Positions 7,096 through 15,491 are shown, numbered from the stretch's first letter. The stretch is 58,235 nt of DNA from Terriglobia bacterium (GCA_020073585.1 JAIQEV010000023.1:1-58235), one strand, 5' to 3'. Numbers and translations: made by a program. The notes: a model not told the origin generated them from the sequence alone.

Positions 7096-8675
7096 GGGCG
7101 TTGCTTTCCGTGCTTCTTTGTTGCGCGCTTCCCCGCCCCGGCTTTCTTCTTCGGGAAATTTTTCTTGCGCAGTTTTTCGGACCGCAGCGGAGCGCGCCGG
7201 TGCGCGGCTTCGAGAGCGGCGACCAGGGCGCGCGCTTTGTTGACCGTTTCCTGATACTCGCCGGCGGGAGTGGAATCGGCGACGATGCCGCCGCCGGCCT
7301 GGATGCAGGCCGTGCCGCCCTTCATGACCATAGTGCGCAGGGCGATGCAGGAATCGAGATTGCCGGCGAAGTCGAGATAGAGAATGCCGCCGGCGTAAAT
7401 GCCGCGGCGGGTCTTTTCCATCTCCTCGATGATTTCCATGGCGCGGACCTTGGGAGCGCCGGAAACGGTGCCGGCGGGAAAGCAGGCCATGAGGGCGTCG
7501 AAGCAGTCCACGTCGGGGCGGAGACGGCCGCGCAGGCTGGAGACGAGATGCATGACGTGGGAATAGCGCTCGACGCTGAGGAGTTTTTCGGGGCGCACGG
7601 TGCCGTATTCGCAGACGCGGCCGAGGTCGTTGCGGCCGAGGTCCACGAGCATGATGTGCTCGGCGCGCTCTTTTTCGCTGGCGAGGAGATCTGCTTCGAG
7701 GCGCAGGTCTTCCTTTTCGTCGCGGCCGCGCGGGCGGGTGCCGGCGATGGGGCGGTAGAAGACGTCGCGGCCCTGGACCTTGACGAGCATCTCGGGAGAG
7801 CTGCCGATGACGCTGACGTCGTTGAGACGCAGGTAGAAGAGATAGGGCGAGGGGTTGAGGGCGCGCAGCTCGCGGTAGACCTGGAAAGGGTCGGCGTGGG
7901 TCTGAGCGGAGAAGCGCTGGCTGAGGACGACCTGAAAGATATCTCCGGCGCGGATGTATTGCTTGGCGCGGCGGACGGCGGCGAGATATTCGCGGCGCTG
8001 GAAATTGGAAGTGACGCGGAGGGGGGCGCGTTTGGCGGAGGGCTGCGGCGCGGGAGGCAGCTCGGCGGGCGCGGGCCGCTCGAGGGTCTTGCGGGTGGCG
8101 GCGATTTCGCGGACGGCGGCGTCGTATTTGGAGCGCAGGCTGCCGGGGCCGTCAGTGAAGACGTTGCGGATGATCCACAGTTGGTGCTGGACGTGATCGA
8201 AGGCGACGAGGCCGAAGTAGAACATGAGCATGGCGTCGCAGAGGCCGATGTCGTCGCGGAGGCGGCGAGGCAAGCGCTCGATGAGGCGCACCATGTCGTA
8301 GGAAAAATAGCCGATGGCGCCGCCGACGAGCGGGGGCAGACCCGGTACGCGCACGGGGCGGAAGCGGCGCATGCGCTCGCGGAGAAAAGCCACGGGATCG
8401 CGCTCCTCCCAGACGAGGCGGTCGCGGCTTTCGAGAACGCAGGCGCCGGCGACGTAACGAAAGGTCTCTTCGGGGTGGGCGCCGACGAAGGTGTAGCGGG
8501 CGATCTTCTCGCCGCCCTCGACGCTTTCCAGGAGGAAGGAGTAGCGCGCGCCCTGCGCCAGACGCATGTGGGCGGCGACGGGAGTGAGCAGGTCGGCGGA
8601 GAGCGTTTCGTAGACCGGGACGAGATTGCCGTGTCTGGCGAGGAGCTGGAATTCGGCGAAGCTCGGCTGGATCAT
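7092..8675 (-). CDS. trpE: Anthranilate synthase component I TrpE
   Basis: Chorismate-utilising enzyme (527 aa) that makes anthranilate with ammonia from TrpG, the first committed tryptophan step. Start at 8675 is the only ATG that fits, giving [27 protein letters not shown] near residue 50 corresponds to the tryptophan feedback-binding motif (L-L-E-S) of regulated TrpE proteins, so feedback inhibition is likely. The C-terminal catalytic domain shows [31 protein letters not shown] and a final [11 protein letters not shown] basic tail (about 25 residues rich in K and R) extends beyond the family end. The start overlaps the aroDE stop by 4 bp, and a 27-bp-family repeat core sits at that junction. 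Confidence 0.96.
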   Translation of the reverse strand: MIQPSFAEFQLLARHGNLVPVYETLSADLLTPVAAHMRLAQGARYSFLLESVEGGEKIARYTFVGAHPEETFRYVAGACVLESRDRLVWEERDPVAFLRERMRRFRPVRVPGLPPLVGGAIGYFSYDMVRLIERLPRRLRDDIGLCDAMLMFYFGLVAFDHVQHQLWIIRNVFTDGPGSLRSKYDAAVREIAATRKTLERPAPAELPPAPQPSAKRAPLRVTSNFQRREYLAAVRRAKQYIRAGDIFQVVLSQRFSAQTHADPFQVYRELRALNPSPYLFYLRLNDVSVIGSSPEMLVKVQGRDVFYRPIAGTRPRGRDEKEDLRLEADLLASEKERAEHIMLVDLGRNDLGRVCEYGTVRPEKLLSVERYSHVMHLVSSLRGRLRPDVDCFDALMACFPAGTVSGAPKVRAMEIIEEMEKTRRGIYAGGILYLDFAGNLDSCIALRTMVMKGGTACIQAGGGIVADSTPAGEYQETVNKARALVAALEAAHRRAPLRSEKLRKKNFPKKKAGAGKRATKKHGKQRP

Positions 8676-10237
8676 GAACGGCTCCGCGAAGCGGTCAACG
8701 AAGCACTTTCTTCGGCGCGCAGGGCGCGCAGGACGGCGCGGCGCATGGCGGCTTCGGGGGCGGGGCGGCGGGTCCAGATCTCCCACTGGGCGATGCCCTG
8801 GGCGAGAAACATGTCCACGCCGGAGACGACGGCGCAGCCGCGGCGCTCGGCCAGCTTCAGCAAGTGCGTCTTCCCGGGACGGTAGATGAGGTCCATGACA
8901 ATCCGACAGTGTAACTCGGCGGGGGAAAGAGGGGAAATGCCGGCGCGGGGATACATGCCGACGGGAGTGGAATTGAGGATGGCGTCGAAGAATTCGCTGC
9001 GCAGGGCGCGGCGCGGAAGGGCCTCGCCGCCGACGGCGCGGGCCAGTTCGCGGGCCTGCTTTTCGCGGCGGGCGCAGACGGCGACGACGGCGCCGGCGCG
9101 GGCGAGGGCGAAGGCCGCGGCGCGCGCGGAGCCGCCGGCGCCGAAGACGAGGACGCGGCTGCCGGCCAGTCGCAGGCGGGATTCGAGGGCGCGCAGCACG
9201 CCGACGTAATCGGTGTTGCAGCCGTAGAGGGAACCGCCGGGGCGGACGACCACGGTGTTCACGGCGCCGATTTCGGCGGCCAGGGGATCGCACTCCGCGA
9301 GGTGGCGGAGGATGGTTTGCTTGTGGGGCAGGGTGACGCTGAAGCCGCGAATGGCGAAGTCCGGGAGGGCGCGGAGGAAATCGCGGAGATCCTTGACCAG
9401 GAAGGGGAGATAGACGGCGTCGAGCTGGCGCTCGACGAAGCCAGTGTTGTGCAGAAGCGGGGAGAGCGAGTGGCCGATGGGGTCGCCGATGACGCCGTAG
9501 ACGCGCGAGCGGGGGGTGAGGGCGTGGGCGCGGTAGAGGTGGCGCAGGTCGTGGAGGGAGACCTGGCCGGGGGCGGTGGCCGCGGCGACGGGGGCGTAGG
9601 CGAGAGCGCTGCCGGCGCGCAGGGCGAGGATGCGCGCGGGGAGGCCGACTTCGCCCATGGGCACGGCCACGACGTCGCGGCGGGCGGCGGCGAGGCGCAG
9701 GACGCGCAGGCTGTCGGCCAGGGAATGGGACTGGGCGGCGATCTTGACGCCGTCGGCGGCGAAGCGGCGGGCGAGGGCGAAGAGCGGGGCGAAGGACCTG
9801 GGGGTGGCGCGGAAGTCGTGAAAGGAGAGGAGAATTTTTGCGGGCGCCAGAGCGCGCTGCAGGGTCTGCGGGGAGAGTCCGCGCGCGGTTTCGATTTCGA
9901 CGTCGCACCAGGAGCAGCCGCTGCGCACGGCGGCGGACAGCACGGCCAGTTCGGCGGCGGGTGAACCCGTGAAGCGCCCGCCGCCGGCGGTGCGGCGGCA
10001 GGTGGCCAGGAGAGTGGCGCGAATGCGGGCGGTGCGCAGGCGCGCGAGGAAGGCGGCGCGCTGGGCGGCGCTGCGCAGCCAGTCCAGGCGCAGCTCGATG
10101 GTGCAGGTGTGGCGCAGGGCGGCGCGCAACTGGCGCAGCATCTCGCGCGCGGTGGGGGCCGCGACGACCGCGCAGATGCGGTCCGCGCCGGTGGGCAAAA
10201 GAGTACTTCCCTGTGGTTTGCGGGGCACGGTGGGCAA
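8672..10237 (-). CDS. aroDE: Bifunctional 3-dehydroquinate dehydratase (type I)/shikimate dehydrogenase
   Basis: A 521-aa fusion covering two consecutive shikimate steps: 3-dehydroquinate to 3-dehydroshikimate, then NADPH reduction to shikimate. Residues about 20-240 are a type I dehydratase, with H140 in LLSFHDF and the Schiff-base lysine K165 in DGVKIAAQS. Residues about 245-510 are AroE: GDPIGHSLSPLLHN, catalytic K306 in VTLPHK, GAVNTVV, D343 in NTDYVG, and the nucleotide loop GAGGS at 366-370. The domain order is that of plant DHQ-SDH. The C terminus (SLTASRSRS) is coded partly by a repeat core and reads into trpE with a 4-bp overlap. It is the first gene of aroDE-trpE-trpG. Confidence 0.95.
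   Translation of the reverse strand: MPTVPRKPQGSTLLPTGADRICAVVAAPTAREMLRQLRAALRHTCTIELRLDWLRSAAQRAAFLARLRTARIRATLLATCRRTAGGGRFTGSPAAELAVLSAAVRSGCSWCDVEIETARGLSPQTLQRALAPAKILLSFHDFRATPRSFAPLFALARRFAADGVKIAAQSHSLADSLRVLRLAAARRDVVAVPMGEVGLPARILALRAGSALAYAPVAAATAPGQVSLHDLRHLYRAHALTPRSRVYGVIGDPIGHSLSPLLHNTGFVERQLDAVYLPFLVKDLRDFLRALPDFAIRGFSVTLPHKQTILRHLAECDPLAAEIGAVNTVVVRPGGSLYGCNTDYVGVLRALESRLRLAGSRVLVFGAGGSARAAAFALARAGAVVAVCARREKQARELARAVGGEALPRRALRSEFFDAILNSTPVGMYPRAGISPLSPAELHCRIVMDLIYRPGKTHLLKLAERRGCAVVSGVDMFLAQGIAQWEIWTRRPAPEAAMRRAVLRALRAEESASLTASRSRS
8682..8699. repeat. Single core of the 27-bp repeat family at the aroDE/trpE junction
   Basis: CTCCGCGAAGCGGTCAAC matches the GACCGCGAAGCGGTCAAC form at 16 of 18 positions. 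It lies in the last codons of aroDE, next to the trpE start. Confidence 0.6.
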
Positions 10238-10291
10238 GATACGGCTTGTACCATGCGGTATCCAACCTGTAAAGCCACCCCCGGCATTTTC

Positions 10292-10320
10292 TTGACGCTC
10301 CCCGGGAGCTTTGTTAGCGT
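10292..10320 (+). promoter_or_regulatory. Sigma-70-like promoter for the gene at 10406
   Basis: TTGACG (10292-10297), 17-bp spacer, TAGCGT (10315-10320), leading to a leader of about 80 bases with AAGGAG at 10393-10398. Confidence 0.45.
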
Positions 10321-10354
10321 GCGAGAGAAGAGTCCCCGCACGGCGATATGGCGC

Positions 10355-10369
10355 GACCGCAAAGCGGCC
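10355..10369. repeat. Single decayed core of the 27-bp repeat family
   Basis: GACCGCAAAGCGGCC, one mismatch from the perfect palindrome, in the leader of the gene at 10406. Confidence 0.45.
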
Positions 10370-10405
10370 GGCTCGTGCGGCTTGTTTTTCCGAAGGAGTG
10401 TTTCG

Positions 10406-11296
10406 ATGCGCATGAACGCTGCTGGATTGTGTCTCGCGATTTTAGCCGGAGCCGGCCTCTGTGCCGCCCAAACGGCGCCCGCCCCTGCACCGGCAGCAGC
10501 GGCGCCGGAGGTTCACCACCCGGACTATTCGACGGTGTATTGCGCGGGATTTGTGACGGACCAGGCTGTCCCCGAAGAGATGCACGTCATCTCCGGGGAG
10601 CAAGCGACGTACAAGGCCACGTTCGCCTCCGGCGACTATGTGTATATCAACCGGGGAGCGAGCCAGGGAGTGAAGGCCGGGGACGAGTTCCTGGTGCTGC
10701 GCCGCAACCCGGACCCCTCGCCCGTGGTGTGGTTCAAGTGGCAGAAGAAGCTGATGCGCGCGATGGGCACGCCGTATCAGGACCAAGGGCGGATCCAGGT
10801 GGTGCAGGTGCAGGAGAAGGTTTCTATCGCCAAGGTGGTCTTCGCCTGCGGCATGATGCAGCGCGGCGACATCATCCGGCCCTTCGAGGCCCGGCCGGCG
10901 CCGGCGTTCAAGGAAGCCGCGGCGTTCGATCATTTCGCGCCGAAGAGCGGCAAGGAAGTGGCCATGGTGGTGACGACGTCCATGTTGCAGTCGGCCGCCG
11001 GGCGGAACGACGTGGTGTATGTGAACCTGGGCGGCAACCAGGGCGTGAAAGTGGGCGACTATTTCCGCGTGTTCCGCTACCAGGGCACACGCGCGGAAAC
11101 GGTTCCGCAGACGGAAAATTACCATTTCAAACTCTACGGATTTGGCGGGACACGCGAAGAATATGGCCCGGAGGATCTGCCCCGGGAGGTGCTGGGGGAA
11201 GGAATCGTCCTGAATGTGACGCGGAACTCCTCGGTGGTGCTGATCACCGTGGCGTCGAGTGAAATCTTCAGCGGGGACTACGTGGAAATCGAATAG
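10406..11296 (+). CDS. Secreted protein with two copies of a small beta domain
   Basis: A 296-aa protein with a signal peptide (cleavage near CAAQ-TAP, residue 22) and an Ala/Pro linker. The segment YVYINRGASQGVKAGDEFLV (about 77-96) is echoed by YVNLGGNQGVKVGDYFRVF (about 206-224). This duplicated GxxxGVKxGD motif resembles the C-terminal domain of the flagellar protein FlgT and other small beta barrels; I do not assign a function. Start at 10406 is supported by AAGGAG 8 bases upstream and by the signal peptide. It forms a one-gene unit: promoter upstream, strong terminator at 11325 downstream. Probably periplasmic or outer-membrane associated. Confidence 0.75.
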   Translation: MRMNAAGLCLAILAGAGLCAAQTAPAPAPAAAAPEVHHPDYSTVYCAGFVTDQAVPEEMHVISGEQATYKATFASGDYVYINRGASQGVKAGDEFLVLRRNPDPSPVVWFKWQKKLMRAMGTPYQDQGRIQVVQVQEKVSIAKVVFACGMMQRGDIIRPFEARPAPAFKEAAAFDHFAPKSGKEVAMVVTTSMLQSAAGRNDVVYVNLGGNQGVKVGDYFRVFRYQGTRAETVPQTENYHFKLYGFGGTREEYGPEDLPREVLGEGIVLNVTRNSSVVLITVASSEIFSGDYVEIE

Positions 11297-11324
11297 CCGC
11301 CGCAGAACCGGAAGGATGGAAGCA

Positions 11325-11360
11325 GGCCCGGACCCGCAGGGGTCCGGGCCTTTTGCTTTT
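11325..11360 (+). terminator. Rho-independent terminator
   Basis: A perfect 11-bp stem, GGCCCGGACCC (11325-11335) with GGGTCCGGGCC (11340-11350), a GCAG loop, then TTTTGCTTTT. It lies 29 bp after the stop of the upstream gene and before the convergent amrA. Confidence 0.93.
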
Positions 11361-11395
11361 CCGGGAAGAGTTGCGGGAGCGCGGGCAGGCGGGTC

Positions 11396-11962
11396 TCAGG
11401 GCCGCGGCGGGCCTTCCCGGAGTTCCGCGATGATTTCGCAGGTAAAGGCATAGAGCCGGGTTTCGGGATCCAGCCAGGCGCCGGGGGACAGGCCGGCCTT
11501 GCGGCAGGTCTCCTCGAGGAAACGCTCGCGGGTGAACCCGTACTCCGTGGCCACCTGCGGAAGGAGCAGGCCGCGGTGTACGGCGCGGCGCAGGAAGAGG
11601 CCGTGGCGGCCGAGCTCGATCTCCTGGGACCGAATGGGCTGAAGGCGCGAAAGAAGAGAGATCTCGATGTGCAGATCGAGGAGCGCTTCCGCGCGGAGGG
11701 CCGGAAAACGCGGGTCGTTGAGGGCGGCGCCTACGGCGCAGCGCACGAGGCTGTCGCCGAGAGGTTCCACGGGCTCGACGACACCGATGCAGCCCTGGAG
11801 GCGGCCGCGGCAGCGCAGGGTGACGAAAATGCCGCGGGGCTCGGCGAGAATGCCGGACCAGGGAGGGGCGTCGAGCAATGGCGCGTCGCGTACGGCGGCC
11901 GCGATCGTCCGGCGCGCCAGGGCCAGCAGCGCTAGTTTCTCGGAATCAGAGAGTGGGGACAT
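11396..11962 (-). CDS. amrA: AMMECR1-domain protein (AmmeMemoRadiSam system protein A)
   Basis: A 188-aa AMMECR1-fold protein. The hallmark appears as LQGCIGVVEP at about 55-64 (usually LRGCIG), followed by ALNDPRFPAL and EISLLSRLQPI. These proteins usually sit with a MEMO-like protein and a radical SAM enzyme, neither of which is in this window; the biochemical role of the family is unsettled. Its first 17 bp overlap the end of pgsA, so it is translated from the pgsA message. Length is normal and the conserved cysteine of the GCIG motif is present. Confidence 0.85.
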   Translation of the reverse strand: MSPLSDSEKLALLALARRTIAAAVRDAPLLDAPPWSGILAEPRGIFVTLRCRGRLQGCIGVVEPVEPLGDSLVRCAVGAALNDPRFPALRAEALLDLHIEISLLSRLQPIRSQEIELGRHGLFLRRAVHRGLLLPQVATEYGFTRERFLEETCRKAGLSPGAWLDPETRLYAFTCEIIAELREGPPRP

Positions 11963-12572
11963 CCTGCGGATTTTTGTGGCGCTCGAGCAGACTGAGGCTG
12001 CGGCGCTGCTTGATGCGGTCGTCGAGCTGGCTCCAGAAGCGGAGGAAGTACTGCGCGGCAGAAACCAGGGCGCTGATGACCACCAGCCAGAGCAGAACGA
12101 CGCCGAGGGGCTTGAGAAAGAGATGGCGCGCGCCGAGGATGAGGGTAGCGCAGGCCAGGACCTGCAGGACCATCTTGGTCTTGCCGAGCAGCGAGGGGAG
12201 GATGGTGAAACCCTCGGCGGTGGCGATGTTGCGCAGGCCCAGAACGGTCAGCTCGCGGCCGATGATGATGACCACCATCCAGGCCTGCACGAGATGCATG
12301 TCCACGAGAGAGACAAAAGCGGCGCAGATAAGCAGCTTGTCCGCGACGGGGTCGAGGAGAATGCCCAGGGTGGTGACCTGGAGACGGCGGCGCGCGAAAT
12401 AGCCGTCGGCCCAGTCGGTAGCCGCGGCCAGGAGCAGGATGAGCACGCCCCAGACTTCAAAATGGACCTGGAGGCCCCACAGGACGAGGTTGGGGCTGCG
12501 CGTCAGCAGGACAACAATCAGCAGCGGAACGAAGAAGATCCGCAAAAGTGTCAGCGAATTCGGAAGATTCAT
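11946..12572 (-). CDS. pgsA: CDP-diacylglycerol--glycerol-3-phosphate 3-phosphatidyltransferase
   Basis: An integral membrane enzyme (208 aa) that makes phosphatidylglycerol phosphate from CDP-diacylglycerol and glycerol 3-phosphate. The CDP-alcohol phosphotransferase motif is complete: D-W-A-D-G-Y-F-A-R-R at about 53-62, then GILLDPVADK. MNLPNSLTLLRIF is the standard PgsA N terminus. Several hydrophobic helices follow. The extra C-terminal charged tail (about 25 residues) overlaps amrA. A second family member is encoded at 29713-30264; this one has the more typical PgsA start, so it is the better candidate for the housekeeping enzyme. Confidence 0.9.
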   Translation of the reverse strand: MNLPNSLTLLRIFFVPLLIVVLLTRSPNLVLWGLQVHFEVWGVLILLLAAATDWADGYFARRRLQVTTLGILLDPVADKLLICAAFVSLVDMHLVQAWMVVIIIGRELTVLGLRNIATAEGFTILPSLLGKTKMVLQVLACATLILGARHLFLKPLGVVLLWLVVISALVSAAQYFLRFWSQLDDRIKQRRSLSLLERHKNPQDVPTL

Positions 12573-13062
12573 GAGTGCGCGGCCGGCGGAGACGCCGCCC
12601 TGTGGACTCCACCAACTCGCGCCTCACTATAGACTTCGCGGAGGCCCGCGTCAACGCCCCGGAGGACCGGAAAGGAGTGCGAAAACGGGTACTAGAACAG
12701 CAACAAGAAGAACGCGCGGGCAAATTGCTGATACCTGTACTGATTCGTAACATTGAGATGCAAAGCTGTGCAAATTGGCGGATGTCAATGGACGGTTAAA
12801 GAGCGGGAAAAGGGTACGGGGAGAGGCGCGCCAAAATGTTAAGTGGTTGACAAAAAAGAGGTTACGAGCTTCAAAGGGAGATGAAGAAAGGGAGCGCGGC
12901 GGCCGCAGGCAAATCCGCAAGCGCGGCCATTTTGATTTCCACAAGGTTTTCCACACCAGGGGCCCGCGGCGAACCTCGAAAAAGGCCTTATTTCTCCATG
13001 TGTTGCGGGGCACAGCGGAGGCGAAAACGACAAGTTTACCCGGAAGGCACCCCTGCGGCGCC
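12573..13062. other. Gene-free 490-bp gap
   Basis: The stretch is lower in GC around 12700-12870 and holds overlapping open frames without protein character. TTTCCACAA and TTTTCCACA near 12938-12957 resemble DnaA boxes, but there are only two. It must contain the pgsA promoter on the minus strand; I cannot single one out. Confidence 0.4.
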
Positions 13063-13263
13063 TCAGACCGCGCGCGGCCCGCGCAAGAGACGCACCGGCA
13101 GGAACAAAATGGCGTGCAGCAAGGCGAAAACGCCGTGCACGGCAATGCCGAGGAGCCGGAGCGGGAGGGTCAGCAGCCAGACGATGGGATAGAGGACCAG
13201 AGCCAGCAAGGCCAGAGGCCAGCACAGCACGAACAGGATGCACCACAGAAGAAAAGCTATCAT
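13063..13263 (-). CDS. Small two-helix membrane protein (66 aa)
   Basis: Unrecognised small protein that is almost wholly hydrophobic in its first 45 residues: MIAFLLWCILFVLCWPLALL followed by LVLYPIVWLLTLPLRLLGI. It ends with a short basic tail, LPVRLLRGPRAV. Two membrane helices are likely. GGAGGG lies 5 bases before the ATG, the best ribosome binding site in this part of the window, which together with composition argues that it is real. It is separated from hflX upstream by a pair of 27-bp palindromic repeats that end just before its ribosome binding site, so the repeats could affect its expression. Confidence 0.7.
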   Translation of the reverse strand: MIAFLLWCILFVLCWPLALLALVLYPIVWLLTLPLRLLGIAVHGVFALLHAILFLPVRLLRGPRAV

Positions 13264-13280
13264 CGCACCCTCCTGCAGGC

Positions 13281-13327
13281 GTGACCGCTAAGCGGTCAAC
13301 TTCAAGTGTGACCGCTAAGCGGTCAAC
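13281..13327. repeat. 27-bp palindromic repeat, two intergenic copies
   Basis: Cores GACCGCTAAGCGGTC at 13283-13297 and 13310-13324 are identical and exactly 27 bp apart, joined by AACTTCAAGTGT. They lie between the hflX stop and the ribosome binding site of the 66-aa gene. Confidence 0.92.
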
Positions 13328-13338
13328 TCTCTCTGTTC

Positions 13339-14697
13339 TTACGCAGAGGAAGCGCCGGAAGTTCCGGAATTGAGGAAAGTGGAAAGGCGCAGGCGGCGCG
13401 CCACGGAGACCGGCACTTCGGCGCGCAGGTTCATATGCGAATCTTCGACTTGCGAATGGAGCACCTTGCCCAGAGCGTGGATCAGGGCCAAGGTGCGGCC
13501 TTCGGACATGGGCAGGCGCAGCGTCAGGGTCACCACGGGATCCACGGGCAGGGAGACGTCCATGCGGCGCAGCAGATCGTCGAGGCCCTGGCCGGTCTTC
13601 GCGGAGACCAGGACCGGACCGCCTTCGTGAATTCCCGCGTAGGGATACTTGAAGGGAGCGATCTGCTCGGGAGTGAGCAGGTCGATCTTGTTGAAGACGC
13701 GCAAGCGCGGGCGGTCGGCCACGCCGAGCTCCTGGAGCACCTTGTCCACTTCATCGTCCAACTCGGCATGGCGGGGATTGGAAGCGTCGCTGACCTGAAT
13801 AATGAGCGCGGCTTCCTGAACCTCTTCGAGAGTGGCGCGGAAGGCGTTGAGCAGGCCCTTGGGAAGATCGCGAATGAAACCGACGGTGTCGGAGACCAGG
13901 ACGCGGCGGTTGGAAGGCAGGCGGATGGCGCGAATGGTGGGGTCCAGGGTGGCGAACATGCGCGAGGAGACGAGGACCTCGGCGCGGCTGAGGGCGTTGA
14001 AGAGGGTGGACTTGCCGGCGTTGGTGTAACCGACCAGGGCGATGGTGCCGAGGGGCACGGCCTGGCGGGCTTCGCGGCGCAGGGTGCGCTGCTTGCGAAT
14101 CTGGTCAATGCCCTTCTGAATTTTCTGGACGCGTTCGCGGATGCGGCGGCGGTCGGTCTCCAGCTTTTTTTCGCCGGGCCCGCGGACGCCGATGCGGCCG
14201 GCGGCGCCGCCGCCCTTGCCGCCGAGACGGGACATGGAAGCGCCGCGGCCGGTGAGCCGGGGGAGCATGTAGTTGAGCTGGGCCAGCTCGACCTGCAACT
14301 GGCCTTCGCGGCTGCGCGCATGACGGGCAAAGATGTCCAGGATGAGCTGGGTGCGGTCGATGACGCGGCACTCGGTGGCGCTCTCGATGTTGCGCTGCTG
14401 GATGGGGGAAAGATTGCGGTCGAAAATGATCAGCGGGACATCGCGGGCCACGGCTTCCGCGCGGATCTCCTCGAGTTTGCCTTTGCCGACCAGGGTGGCG
14501 GGGTCGGCGGAATCGCGCATCTGGAAGATGGTGCCGGCGATTTCGGCGCCGGCGCTGCGCGCCAGCTCGACGAGCTCGGCGAGGGATTCGCGCTCGGGCT
14601 CGCCCGCAGGCATGCCCGGAAAGCGCGGGGAGCGCTTCCAGCCGACGCCGATCAGCAAGGCGCGTTCGGAGCTCATCGTATCGTGGTGCGTTTTCAT
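13339..14697 (-). CDS. hflX: GTPase HflX
   Basis: A ribosome-associated GTPase (452 aa) that, in studied bacteria, splits or rescues stalled ribosomes under stress. It has the HflX N-terminal domain with the QMRDSADPATLVGKGKLEEI segment, a glycine-rich linker (GRGASMSRLGGKGGGAAGRI), a basic coiled region, then the G domain: G1 GYTNAGKST at about 222, G3 DTVGFIRDLP, G4 NKID. A C-terminal domain of about 80 residues follows. The ATG at 14697 gives a 7-residue extension over the next ATG (MSSERALLIGVGW), which fits the family start better; either is possible. A promoter with TATAAT lies about 70 bp upstream. Confidence 0.95.
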   Translation of the reverse strand: MKTHHDTMSSERALLIGVGWKRSPRFPGMPAGEPERESLAELVELARSAGAEIAGTIFQMRDSADPATLVGKGKLEEIRAEAVARDVPLIIFDRNLSPIQQRNIESATECRVIDRTQLILDIFARHARSREGQLQVELAQLNYMLPRLTGRGASMSRLGGKGGGAAGRIGVRGPGEKKLETDRRRIRERVQKIQKGIDQIRKQRTLRREARQAVPLGTIALVGYTNAGKSTLFNALSRAEVLVSSRMFATLDPTIRAIRLPSNRRVLVSDTVGFIRDLPKGLLNAFRATLEEVQEAALIIQVSDASNPRHAELDDEVDKVLQELGVADRPRLRVFNKIDLLTPEQIAPFKYPYAGIHEGGPVLVSAKTGQGLDDLLRRMDVSLPVDPVVTLTLRLPMSEGRTLALIHALGKVLHSQVEDSHMNLRAEVPVSVARRLRLSTFLNSGTSGASSA

Positions 14698-14765
14698 AGT
14701 TGCGGAAGCCGTGCCGTCATCGTGCGCGTGCGGATGCCCGAGGCGGAGGAACCTTGGTCACGAAT

Positions 14766-14795
14766 ATTATACTCCTCATGCCGTTTCGCTAGTAA
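14766..14795 (-). promoter_or_regulatory. Sigma-70-like promoter for hflX
   Basis: On the minus strand TTACTA (14795-14790), 18-bp spacer, consensus TATAAT (14771-14766), about 70 bp ahead of the hflX start. Confidence 0.5.
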
Positions 14796-14830
14796 GCAGA
14801 CAGACGGCGGGTATTGGGGCAGTGGGCCAT

Positions 14831-15445
14831 TCAGAGGAGCATATCGGCATGAACTTTCAACTGAACATAAACAGGGTGTTCCAATGTCTCCAGATAGATT
14901 CTCAAACCTTCCTTACGGGCAAGTTTCATCGCAGGGACAAAATCGGAGTCTCCGGTCACCAACACAACCGCGTCCACAATCCTTTTCGTGGCTAGCCAGG
15001 CGATATCCAATCCAATTCGCATATCAACACCTTTTTGCTTGAGGTCAGGCACCAGATCGTTTGCCAGTATGGGCCGGGGAGTTGCCGTTATGGACCTAAG
15101 AGCTGCGTCTCCAAGTTTCCATCCCTGAAAGGAGACGACCCCTCGCCGTACGGCGAAATTGGGCTGAAGCTCCAAGTCTTGAAGCAATTTCTCATTTTGA
15201 ACGGTTCTTGCCGTGTCCGCAAAATTCGTAATTGCACCGTCAAGTGGATTCGTTACCCTGCCTTGATAGGGTGGAGCATCATAAAAATAGATTCGGAAAA
15301 GTTGCGCGTTCGCCAGCGGCGGTTTTCCCATCACACTTGCGCAGAATCCAGAGATATCCTGCACCGTTGGGAACCTATTATGCCGCCGCTTGAGCTTGAA
15401 TTTGAGAAAAGCACCATCAATCATCAGCGCCGTTTTTTCAGGCAC
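14831..15445 (-). CDS. NYN-domain (LabA-like PIN-fold) putative ribonuclease
   Basis: A 204-aa protein with the NYN/LabA fold. ALMIDGAFLKF near the N terminus gives the first acidic residue (D10), GVDMRIGLDIAW the middle acidic pair (about 137-147) and VLVTGDSDFVPAM (about 160) the last ones. This acid cluster binds metal in PIN-like RNases. RIYFYDAPPYQG matches LabA-type members. The start is GTG at 15445, with AGAGGTG upstream. Base composition is clearly lower in GC than hflX and miaA on either side, so it looks acquired. A strong fold-back element with its own promoter-like sequence lies just upstream on the other strand. Biological role unknown; RNA decay or defence are possible. Confidence 0.85.
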   Translation of the reverse strand: MPEKTALMIDGAFLKFKLKRRHNRFPTVQDISGFCASVMGKPPLANAQLFRIYFYDAPPYQGRVTNPLDGAITNFADTARTVQNEKLLQDLELQPNFAVRRGVVSFQGWKLGDAALRSITATPRPILANDLVPDLKQKGVDMRIGLDIAWLATKRIVDAVVLVTGDSDFVPAMKLARKEGLRIYLETLEHPVYVQLKVHADMLL

Positions 15446-15462
15446 GTGGCACCTCTTTTTTC

Positions 15463-15491
15463 TTGACAGCTTCGTCCCTGGAGTCTAAATT
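15463..15491 (+). promoter_or_regulatory. Promoter-like sequence facing the fold-back element
   Basis: TTGACA (15463-15468), exact 17-bp spacer, TAAATT (15486-15491) on the plus strand, divergent from the NYN gene. No protein gene lies downstream on this strand before 21530. Confidence 0.45.

Noticed and set aside
7101-8885. A 594-aa plus-strand frame opposite trpE
   Set aside because: Ala/Gly/Glu-rich antisense shadow of a high-GC gene; trpE on the other strand has every family motif.
12936-12960. Two DnaA-box-like sequences (TTTCCACAA, TTTTCCACA) as a replication origin
   Set aside because: Only two imperfect boxes, no AT-rich unwinding element, and no dnaA, dnaN, gyrB or rpmH nearby.
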